Origin: Elusimicrobiota bacterium
GTDB taxonomy: Bacteria > Elusimicrobiota > Elusimicrobia > UBA1565
Direction: 5' to 3'
Length of the DNA stretch: 7,579 nucleotides
Assembly (NCBI GenBank): GCA_003450735.1
Contig: DMEZ01000029.1
Span: forward strand, 1 to 7,579
Below are positions 1 through 5,188 of the stretch, in pieces (position 1 is the first letter of the stretch; every line of letters begins with the position of its first letter). Position numbers and translations under genes: made by a program. The notes under the pieces are model-generated. The model saw only the letters and a program-made list of their open reading frames with translations. It searched no databases and had not been told where the DNA came from.

Positions 1-343
1 AGTTCTCCCACAAAAGCATCTCCTCCGCCGTCTCCGCCGGCATCGCCCCCATCCTCACGAAGCGCCGGAGTATGCGCCGGCGAATGCGCTCTTCCAGCAC
101 CCGCGTCTCCACCTCATTGGGCCCGAAGCAAGGCTTAAACGACAATCGAGGACGACCGAAGAAATCCCGCCCCGCCCGGAACACCCCCTCCGACACCACC
201 GCGTGCGTATGCACGTGCAGGTTCAGCGACTCCCCGAACCTCTGCACGAAATGCAATTGGGCCACCAGGCCCTCCCCGGGCGTCGCGGGCGCGGTACTCC
301 ATGCCCGCAAGTACGTTTCACCATGGCTTTTAGTTCCCTCCAT
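1..343 (-). pseudogene. IS91-family (Y2/HUH) transposase, truncated fragment
   Basis: The minus frame reads LHFVQRFGESLNLHVHTHAVV, then SEGVF, and continues through FFGRPRLSF to the window edge without a stop. The block FVQRFG-x-x-LNLHVHxHxxxxxGVF is the signature I recall for the putative-transposase (Y2_Tnp) domain of IS91-type rolling-circle transposases; the H-x-H pair would be the HUH metal-binding motif. The C-terminal part, where the catalytic tyrosines should lie, is beyond position 1. The N-terminal zinc-binding domain and first part of the catalytic domain, which should fill some 150-200 residues, are absent: the frame meets a stop at 389-391, the first ATG is at 343, and the residues between 343 and about 300 do not resemble the family. 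This is therefore a 5'-truncated remnant. No IS end or target duplication could be placed. Family assignment is fairly secure; the exact limits are not. Confidence 0.72.
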
Positions 344-381
344 GGAACCTTTTCGGGGGGTCCTACGTACTTGTGGGTATG
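300..381. repeat. 82-bp inverted-repeat (hairpin) element at the truncated transposase end
   Basis: Positions 300-316 pair with 365-381 as an uninterrupted 17-bp helix: 15 Watson-Crick pairs and two G-T pairs (303/378 and 307/374). The inner nine bases, CAAGTACGT and ACGTACTTG, are a perfect inverted repeat. The enclosed 48 nt can fold further: CCATGG occurs at 321-326 and 340-345, GTTCC (333-337) matches GGAAC (344-348), and 344-351 can pair with 356-363 around a TTCG loop. As RNA the outer stem is continuous only for a plus-strand transcript, because the minus-strand copy would have A-C mismatches. The stretch is visibly less GC-rich than its surroundings. It may be a palindromic REP/MITE-like element or a terminal structure of the insertion sequence; the pairing is certain, the identity unknown. 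Confidence 0.6.
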
Positions 382-426
382 TGAATTTTCAGGCCTGCCT
401 CTGACGCTCAAACAATCATCTACGCT

Positions 427-936
427 TCAGCGGGAAGCTGCGGCCCGCTTCAGCGCCCGGAACAGCCGGGCCAGGTCGGGGACCTGGTAGTGCGCGTTGA
501 GCCCGCTGGGATTGGGCAACAGCCAGACCCTCGCGCCGCCGATCCGCTCTTCCTGCGGGCCCGGCTTGGCGTCCGGCCGTCCGAAGGCCGTCCGGTAGGG
601 CTGGAGCCCGAGCACGGCGACCCACCTCGGCTTCAGCCGCCGCACCTTGCGCTCCAAACGGCGGGCTCCCTCGCGCAGTTCCTCGTCCTTCACCTCGTCG
701 GCCCTCGCCGTCGCCCGGTCCACCAGGTTGGTGATGCCCAGTCCCAGCCCCAGGATCTTTCCGCTCTCGTAGGGAGAGAAGAGCCGCGAAGTCAGGCCCG
801 AGGCATGGAGGGCCGGCCAGAACCGGTTGCCCGGGCGGCCGAAGTGATGCCCGATGCGCGCCGTGTAGAGCCCGGGGTTGATGCCGACGAAGAGGATGCG
901 CAGGCGCGGGGCGACGACGTCCGGAACGGCTCTCAA
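427..936 (-). CDS. mug: G/U mismatch-specific uracil-DNA glycosylase (Mug)
   Basis: This is a base-excision repair enzyme that removes uracil or ethenocytosine opposite guanine. From the TTG at 936 it is 169 aa, the usual length of E. coli Mug. The two active-site motifs are present: GINPGL at residues 18-23, with the asparagine that positions the water, and LPNPSGLN at 140-147, the mismatch-strand wedge. HFGRPGNRFW (31-40) and TNLVDRATARADEV (69-82) also match the family. The open frame extends far upstream inside mltB, but homology begins at VPDVVAPRLRILF, so a start near 936 is needed and TTG is the only usable codon there. It overlaps the mltB stop (TTGA), suggesting translational coupling; a purine-rich GAAGAGGG lies about 10-17 nt upstream. 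Cytosolic. The family call is secure and the TTG start is likely. Confidence 0.93.
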   Translation of the reverse strand: MRAVPDVVAPRLRILFVGINPGLYTARIGHHFGRPGNRFWPALHASGLTSRLFSPYESGKILGLGLGITNLVDRATARADEVKDEELREGARRLERKVRRLKPRWVAVLGLQPYRTAFGRPDAKPGPQEERIGGARVWLLPNPSGLNAHYQVPDLARLFRALKRAAASR

Positions 937-1802
937 GCCTGGGAGACCCTCTTCAGGATCTCGGCGCGCAGTTCCAGCACGACCCGGACGTAGTTGTCGG
1001 AGTGATTGTAGGCGAACACCGCCTTGTAGGCGCTGCCCTTGGAGGAGAAGTCCGTCTCGCCGGGCTTGTAGCCGTTCTTGACCAGGTAGTTGGCCACGCT
1101 CGCCAGCACGTCCGGCCAGGCGTAGGGGTCGCTGCGCCCATCCGAGTCGAAGTCCACCGCGTAGCTCAAGAAGCTCGAGGGCATGAACTGCCCGAAGCCG
1201 AAGGCGCCGGCGTAGGAGCCCACGACGCTCATCGGGGGCGCTTTCTCCCGCAAGCACAGGCGCAGGAGCGCGGCGAGCTCGCGCCCCGCCCACTGCGAGC
1301 GGCGCGGCACGCGGTTCGCGATGGTGTAGAGCGAGTTGAAGACCTTGTAGGAGCCCCGGTTGCGTCCGTAGGTGGTTTCCACCCCCACGATGGCGGTGTA
1401 GACGAAGGGGTCGACGCCCGTGCGCTCGGAGACGGCCTTGAGCAGGTCGGCCCGCTCCTGGACGAACTTCACGCCCGCCGCGATGCGGGCCTCGGTGAGG
1501 ACGAGCTTGCGGTACTCCTCCCAGGTCAACGACTCGGTGGGACGGTTGATGAGCTCGACGACCTTGGTGTCCACGGCCACCGCGGGGTCGGTGAAGGCCG
1601 CGTCGATGAAGCTCTTCGGGACCTCGGTGCCCTTCAGGTTCTCGACGACCATCTGGTAGGCCGGGTCCACCGGGCCGGCGTCCACGACCGCCGGGACCCA
1701 CGAGGCCCTCAGCTTCACGGCGAAGCCCTCGTCCTCCAAGGGCGGCAGACCCTCGGCGGCGGCTAGGCCGGGGAGGAGGAACGCGAGAAGCAGGGCGCGC
1801 AT
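933..1802 (-). CDS. mltB: Membrane-bound lytic murein transglycosylase B family protein
   Basis: This enzyme cleaves the MurNAc-GlcNAc bond of peptidoglycan non-hydrolytically, giving 1,6-anhydro products. From the ATG at 1802 it is 289 aa. Residues 1-17 form a signal peptide (RALLLAFLLPGLAAA) with a probable cut after AAA; there is no lipobox cysteine, so it is probably soluble in the periplasm rather than a lipoprotein. The SLT_2 core is clear: IVGVETTYGRN with the catalytic glutamate at residue 142, PRRSQWAGREL at 167-176, GSYAGAFGFGQFMPSS at 195-210, and an EF-hand-like calcium loop DFDSDGRSD at 217-225, as in E. coli Slt35. The C-terminal YNHSDNYV also fits. A TTG at 1820 would add six residues, but ATG places the signal peptide correctly. 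A -10-like CATAAT ends 6 nt before the ATG. mug follows with a 4-nt overlap. Confidence 0.92.
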   Translation of the reverse strand: MRALLLAFLLPGLAAAEGLPPLEDEGFAVKLRASWVPAVVDAGPVDPAYQMVVENLKGTEVPKSFIDAAFTDPAVAVDTKVVELINRPTESLTWEEYRKLVLTEARIAAGVKFVQERADLLKAVSERTGVDPFVYTAIVGVETTYGRNRGSYKVFNSLYTIANRVPRRSQWAGRELAALLRLCLREKAPPMSVVGSYAGAFGFGQFMPSSFLSYAVDFDSDGRSDPYAWPDVLASVANYLVKNGYKPGETDFSSKGSAYKAVFAYNHSDNYVRVVLELRAEILKRVSQA

Positions 1803-1808
1803 ACGGGG

Positions 1809-1817
1809 ATTATGCCA
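1809..1817 (-). promoter_or_regulatory. Probable extended -10 promoter of mltB
   Basis: On the minus strand TGGCATAAT reads as an extended -10 element (TGn followed by a one-mismatch TATAAT). Its last base is 6 nt before the ATG at 1802, so transcription would begin at or next to the start codon. No good -35 hexamer is seen 16-18 bp upstream, and no Shine-Dalgarno sequence precedes the ATG. Confidence 0.45.
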
Positions 1818-1826
1818 CAAAAGCGG

Positions 1827-2050
1827 CTATTTCTTCGCGGGCTTGCCCTTCTTCCCGGCCGCCTTCCCCTTCGCCTTCATGGAGAAGTCCACGGTGTAGA
1901 ATTCCTGCAGGATGATCAGGTCGTTGCCGTCCTTGTCCGCGTCCAGGGCCTTGAACCGGAGCTGACGGCCCTCCTTGCGCCCGGCTGGAGCGTGGGCGCC
2001 GTCCGCGAGAGCGGCTCGTAGGATAGCCCATTGCGAAGAGGCGATGCCAC
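1827..2050 (-). pseudogene. Small EF-hand-like protein gene, frameshifted or 5'-decayed
   Basis: The last ~50 codons (about 1980 to the TAG at 1827-1829) read RFKALDADKDGNDLIILQEF, then YTVDFS and a lysine/glycine-rich tail ending PAKK. DADKDGND followed by IxxxEF resembles a calcium-binding EF-hand loop, with about two extra residues before the closing glutamate. Nearly every third codon position in this part is G or C, as in real genes of this window. No ATG, GTG or TTG lies in that frame between its beginning and the hemolysin III stop. Upstream, the GC-rich third-position pattern shifts to another frame that begins with GTG at 2050, only 13 nt after the hemolysin III stop, reading VASPLRNGLSYEPLSRTAP. 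Joining the two needs one net frame change near 1980. This is either a sequencing/assembly indel in a ~74-aa gene or a decaying gene. No signal peptide is visible. Function unknown. Confidence 0.5.
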
Positions 2051-2063
2051 CCTGCCCCGGCCC

Positions 2064-2711
2064 TCACGCCGCGTAGCGCAGCACGGCGATGAAGTGGCAG
2101 AGGGAGCCCGCCAGGACGAACAGGTGCCACACGAAGTGGGCGTACGGCCTCCGGCGACTGGCTGCGTAGAACCCCACGCCCGCCGTGTAGAAGACGCCGC
2201 CTCCGAACAGCCAGAAGAGGCCCCACCCCGGCATCGCGAGCCACAGCGGCTTCGCCGCGGCGAGGACCAGCCAGCCCATGGCGACGTAGAGCCCGGTCGA
2301 AAGCCAGGGATGGCGGACCCTTCCGACGGACTTCAGCACGATCCCGGTCAAAGCCAGCGCCCAGATGACGCCCAGCAGGGTCCAGCCCCAGGGCCCGCGG
2401 AGGATGCCCAGGGTGAAGGGCGTGTACGTCCCGGCGATGAGGAGGTAGATCGCGCCATGGTCGAGGACCTTGAAGACGCGCTTGGCGCGCTCCGAGGGCA
2501 GCGCGTGGTAGAGCGTCGAGGCGAGGTAGAGGATCGCCAGGGCCGCGGCGAAGATCCCGGCCCCCACGACGGCCGCCGTGCCGCGCGGGGCCGCGGCGAG
2601 CACGAGCACCGGCAGGGCGATCAGGGCCGCGAGGAAGCCCGTGCCGTGGCTGAGGCTGTTGGCGATCTCCTCCCCGCGGGACTGCGCACGATCCGAAGGA
2701 GACGGGATCAT
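2064..2711 (-). CDS. Hemolysin III / PAQR-family (YqfA-like) membrane protein
   Basis: A 215-aa polytopic inner-membrane protein with about seven hydrophobic segments, the normal size of the hemolysin III (TIGR01065-type) family. The N-terminal EEIANSLSHGTG (residues 14-25) and the conserved polar residues of the family are present: STLYH at 65-69, LDHGAIYLLIAGTYTPF at 83-99, and HFVWHLFVLAGSLCHF at 192-207. In the related PAQR/adiponectin-receptor fold the Ser/His, Asp and HxxxH residues bind zinc and form a hydrolase-like site. The hemolysin name comes from one Bacillus cereus protein; most members are not shown to be toxins and are probably involved in membrane lipid homeostasis. The ATG at 2711 fits the family N-terminus; the only nearby purine stretch (TGGAG) is directly adjacent to it. 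A 79-nt spacer without a clear promoter or terminator separates it from the DUF5989 gene. Family call is secure, role uncertain. Confidence 0.92.
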   Translation of the reverse strand: MIPSPSDRAQSRGEEIANSLSHGTGFLAALIALPVLVLAAAPRGTAAVVGAGIFAAALAILYLASTLYHALPSERAKRVFKVLDHGAIYLLIAGTYTPFTLGILRGPWGWTLLGVIWALALTGIVLKSVGRVRHPWLSTGLYVAMGWLVLAAAKPLWLAMPGWGLFWLFGGGVFYTAGVGFYAASRRRPYAHFVWHLFVLAGSLCHFIAVLRYAA

Positions 2712-2790
2712 CTCCAGTTCAGCGCCGGATCCGAGAAGCCCGGACCCTCACTCAAGCTCCACCCGCTTGTATCTCCTGGTGCCGAGGCCT

Positions 2791-2949
2791 CTAGAACAGC
2801 GTGTAGATGAACGGAGCGACGACGGACGTCTCCGTGAAGACCAGCAGAAGGCCGAAGAGCACGAACACGAGGATGATGGGGGCCAGCCAGTAGCGCTTGC
2901 GCATCCGCATGAAATCCCACAACTCTCGGAAGAACTCCATCTTGGACAT
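2791..2949 (-). CDS. DUF5989 / SxtK-like small membrane protein
   Basis: A 52-aa protein: short charged N-terminus (SKMEFFRELWDFMRMRKRYW), one transmembrane helix at about 22-38 (LAPIILVFVLFGLLLVF), and the C-terminus TSVVAPFIYTLF. The pattern FxxExWxFxxxRKxxWLxPI...SxxAPFIYTLF is how I recall the DUF5989 family, members of which sit beside NodU-type carbamoyltransferases and include SxtK of the saxitoxin cluster. The ATG at 2949 shares its A with the TGA stop of the upstream sxtJ-like gene (TGATG), a classic coupled arrangement, with GAGAGG 8 nt before it. The open frame extends 18 codons further upstream, but that part lies inside sxtJ and does not resemble the family. Function is unknown; one inference is a small membrane partner of the SxtJ-like protein or of the carbamoyltransferase. 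Confidence 0.87.
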   Translation of the reverse strand: MSKMEFFRELWDFMRMRKRYWLAPIILVFVLFGLLLVFTETSVVAPFIYTLF

Positions 2950-3335
2950 CAGAATTGCCTCTCGTAGGACGACGGCTCGGGGTGTCCGGAACGGCGTTTC
3001 CAATAGCTCTTCGCCGCCGGGTCTGGCTTCTCGTCAAGGAGGTCGCCCTGCGCCAGCCGCATGACCACCGCGTAGGGCGTTACGAACAAGTAGTAGAGCC
3101 CTGCCAAAAAGACGGGAGTGGTCACTTTCGCGAGGAGCTTGCCCAGGCCCATCCAGCCGCGCTCGGCCAGTCCGAGGGCCTCCGGCTTGACCAGGGCGAG
3201 CAGGACGCCGAGCCCGCCCAGAGCCAGCAGGATGGGAGCGGCGGCGAAGCCCTTGCGCCCGAACGCCCAGCTCAGCAGGATCAGGATCCCGCCGACGACG
3301 AGACCGAAGTCCCTCAGGCGTTTGGACTCAGTCAA
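2949..3335 (-). CDS. SxtJ-family membrane protein
   Basis: A 128-aa integral membrane protein with hydrophobic segments at about 11-26 (GLVVGGILILLSWAFG), 31-49 (AAPILLALGGLGVLLALV) and 73-92 (TPVFLAGLYYLFVTPYAVVM). A polar tail follows, with GDLLDEKPDPAAKSYW and a final SYERQF. Size, topology, the tail and its place directly after a NodU/SxtI carbamoyltransferase and before a DUF5989 gene identify it as SxtJ-like; the family has no established biochemical role. The start is TTG at 3335: AAGGAG lies 7 nt upstream, and no alternative start exists in frame between it and the next upstream stop. The start lies inside the carbamoyltransferase gene (8-nt overlap) and the stop overlaps the next start, so the three genes are probably translationally coupled. 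A role in membrane localisation or product transfer for the carbamoyltransferase is speculation. Confidence 0.87.
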   Translation of the reverse strand: MTESKRLRDFGLVVGGILILLSWAFGRKGFAAAPILLALGGLGVLLALVKPEALGLAERGWMGLGKLLAKVTTPVFLAGLYYLFVTPYAVVMRLAQGDLLDEKPDPAAKSYWKRRSGHPEPSSYERQF

Positions 3336-5157
3336 GGACGAACTCCTTCATCCAGGACTTGTCCTCGGCGGCCTTGGCCGCCGACGCGGGCTGGGCTTTC
3401 TTGTCGATGAAATAGTCCCCCAGCACCAGCGTGTCGATATCGGTGCGCATGAAGCAGACGTAGGCGTCCTGGGGCGTGCATACGATGGGCTCGCCGCGGA
3501 CGTTGTAGGAGGTGTTCACCAGCACCGCGCAGCCGGTCTTGTCCTTGAAAGCCTTGATCACGTCGTAGTAGGGCCGGTTGGAGCCGCGCGCGATGGTCTG
3601 CACCCGGGCCGAGTAGTCGATGTGGGTGATGGCCGGGATGTCCGAGCGGGGCTTGTTGAGCCGCTCGATGCCGAAGAGCTTCCGGGTCTCCTCGGTCTCG
3701 GCCACGCGCCGCGACTGGCGCACGGGGGAGACGAGCAGCATGTAGGGGCTCTCGTGGTCCATCTCGAAGTAGTTGGCGACCTCCTCTCGCAGGACGACCG
3801 GCGCGAAGGGGCGGAAGGACTCTCGGAACTTGATCTTGAGGTTCATCTTCGACTGCATCTCGCGGTCGCGCGGGTCGCCGAGGATGCTGCGCGCGCCCAG
3901 GGCCCGGGGGCCGAACTCCATGCGGCCCTGGAAGAAGCCGAGGATCTTCCCCTGCGCCAGGAGGTCGGCCGCGCGCTTGGGCATCTCCTCCGGCTGGACC
4001 TTCTCATACACCGCGCCCACGGAGAGGAGGAAAGCCTCGATCTCCTTATCCGAGAAGGCCGGGCCGAGGAAGGATCCCTGCTGGGCGTCCTGGACGCCGT
4101 CGGCCGTCCGCGGCTTGCCGAGAGCCTGATGCCAGGAGAGGAGGGCGGCGCCCAAGGCGCCGCCCGCGTCGCCGGCCGCCGGCTGGATCCAGAGGTCGTC
4201 GAAGATCCTCGCCTCCAGGATCTTGCCGTTGCCCACGCAGTTGAGCGCCACGCCGCCGGCCAGACACAGGTTCTTCTGCCCGGTCTCCTTGCGCACGTGC
4301 CGGGCCATGCGCAGCATGACCTCCTCGGTGACCGCCTGGACGGTGGCCGCGAGGTCCATCTCCCGCTGGGTGAGCCGGCCCTCCGGCTCGCGCGGCGGGC
4401 CGCCGAAGAGCGCGTCGAACTTCCGGCTCGTCATGGTCAAGCCGGCGCAGTAGTCGAAATACTCCATGTTGAGCTTGAAGGAGCCGTCCTCCTTCAAGTC
4501 CATCAGCTCCTTGTACACGAGATCCGCGTACTTGGGCTCGCCGTAGGGGGCCAGGCCCATGACCTTGTACTCGCCGGAGTTGACCTTGAAGCCCGTGTAG
4601 TAGGTGAAGGCGGAATAGAGCATGCCCAGCGAGTGCGGGAAGTGCAGCTCGGCCAGCAGCTCGACCTTGTTGTCCTTCCCCACCCCCCAACTGGTCGTCG
4701 CCCACTCGCCCACCCCGTCCAGGGTGAGGAAGGCCGCCTCCTGGAAGGGCGAGGGGAAGAAGGCCGAGGCCGCGTGCGACTCGTGGTGCTCCGGGAACAG
4801 GATCTTCCCCTCGTAGCCGAGCGACTGGCGGATGGCGTCCTTGAGCCAGAGCTTCTCCTTGAGCCAGAGCGGCAAAGCCATGGAGAAGGACTTGAGGCCG
4901 CGCGGGGCGTAGGCCAGGTAGGTCTGGAGGATGCGCTCGAACTTGAGCAGGGGTTTGTCGTAGAAGGCCACCAGGTCGAGCTGGGAGGCCGTGATGCCGG
5001 CCTCCTTCAGGCAGTACTGGACCGCGTGGACCGGGAAGCGCTGGTCGTGCTTTTTGCGGGAGAAGCGCTCCTCCTGGGCCGCCGCGAGGATCTTTCCATC
5101 GCGGACCAGGGCGGCCGCGCTGTCGTGGTAGAAGGCCGAGATGCCGAGGATGTCCAT
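3328..5157 (-). CDS. NodU/CmcH (SxtI/TobZ)-type O-carbamoyltransferase
   Basis: A 609-aa enzyme of the family that transfers carbamoyl from carbamoyl phosphate, through a carbamoyl-adenylate made with ATP, to a hydroxyl group of a sugar or secondary metabolite. The N-terminal Kae1-like domain opens with ILGISAFYHDSAAALV (3-18), carries the metal-binding-type HHESHAASA (124-132) and LDGVGEWATT (146-155), then NSGEYKVMGLAPYG (193-206) and CLAGGVALNC (298-307). The C-terminal YrdC-like part has GRMEFGPRALGARSILGDPR (411-430) and LVNTSYNVRGEPIVCTPQDA (546-565). All family blocks are intact and the length is normal. The ATG at 5157 begins the family motif directly. The acceptor is not deducible. 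The gene follows SGNH hydrolase by 31 nt and overlaps the SxtJ-like gene by 8 nt; carAB, which supplies carbamoyl phosphate, is divergently transcribed nearby. Family call is very secure. Confidence 0.95.
   Translation of the reverse strand: MDILGISAFYHDSAAALVRDGKILAAAQEERFSRKKHDQRFPVHAVQYCLKEAGITASQLDLVAFYDKPLLKFERILQTYLAYAPRGLKSFSMALPLWLKEKLWLKDAIRQSLGYEGKILFPEHHESHAASAFFPSPFQEAAFLTLDGVGEWATTSWGVGKDNKVELLAELHFPHSLGMLYSAFTYYTGFKVNSGEYKVMGLAPYGEPKYADLVYKELMDLKEDGSFKLNMEYFDYCAGLTMTSRKFDALFGGPPREPEGRLTQREMDLAATVQAVTEEVMLRMARHVRKETGQKNLCLAGGVALNCVGNGKILEARIFDDLWIQPAAGDAGGALGAALLSWHQALGKPRTADGVQDAQQGSFLGPAFSDKEIEAFLLSVGAVYEKVQPEEMPKRAADLLAQGKILGFFQGRMEFGPRALGARSILGDPRDREMQSKMNLKIKFRESFRPFAPVVLREEVANYFEMDHESPYMLLVSPVRQSRRVAETEETRKLFGIERLNKPRSDIPAITHIDYSARVQTIARGSNRPYYDVIKAFKDKTGCAVLVNTSYNVRGEPIVCTPQDAYVCFMRTDIDTLVLGDYFIDKKAQPASAAKAAEDKSWMKEFVLD
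3343..3348 (-). promoter_or_regulatory. Ribosome binding site fixing the TTG start of the SxtJ-like gene
   Basis: AAGGAG on the minus strand, 7 nt before the TTG at 3335 and inside the last codons of the carbamoyltransferase gene. It is the clearest Shine-Dalgarno sequence in the window and is the reason for choosing a TTG start here. Confidence 0.75.
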
Positions 5158-5166
5158 CCGAGGGGG

Positions 5167-5172
5167 ATTATC
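5167..5172 (-). promoter_or_regulatory. Possible -10 element before the carbamoyltransferase gene
   Basis: GATAAT on the minus strand, followed by nine bases (CCCCCTCGG) and the ATG. A T-run (complement of 5174-5179) lies just upstream of it. The -35 position holds only a weak match (TGGAAT, 17-bp spacer). The layout resembles the mltB element (ATAATCCCC before ATG). No Shine-Dalgarno sequence is visible, so this would give a nearly leaderless transcript in addition to read-through from the SGNH gene. Confidence 0.35.
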
Positions 5173-5188
5173 TAAAAAACAGGGGCTC

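Noticed and set aside
937..1701. Upstream extension of the mug reading frame to about 424 residues
   Set aside because: The extension overlaps mltB in another frame and its translation is Arg/Gly/Pro-rich noise; Mug homology starts only at about residue 4 after the TTG at 936.
1827..2066. TGA read-through joining hemolysin III to the EF-hand-like segment, since both are in the same frame
   Set aside because: The stretch directly after the TGA lacks the GC-rich third-position pattern in that frame, and hemolysin III ends at its normal family length. A frame change in a separate small gene explains the data better.
2064..2711. Interpreting the hemolysin III gene as a virulence toxin
   Set aside because: The family name is historical; the gene is a PAQR-like seven-helix membrane protein common in non-pathogens.
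2727..2746. Bulged hairpin (GGATCCG with CGGACC) between the DUF5989 and hemolysin III genes as a terminator
   Set aside because: Only about six pairs with a bulge and no T-run after it on either strand.
4838..4870. Fifteen-base direct repeat (18-bp period) in the carbamoyltransferase giving LWLKEK-LWLKDA
   Set aside because: The WLKEKL stretch is typical of NodU-family proteins as I recall them, so the similarity is more likely sequence bias than a recent duplication.
3118..5175. A 685-codon open frame on the plus strand opposite the carbamoyltransferase
   Set aside because: It is antisense to a gene with every family motif intact. High GC with GC-rich third positions creates long open antisense frames; its translation is low-complexity (Leu/Gly/Arg/Glu/Val-rich) and resembles no family.
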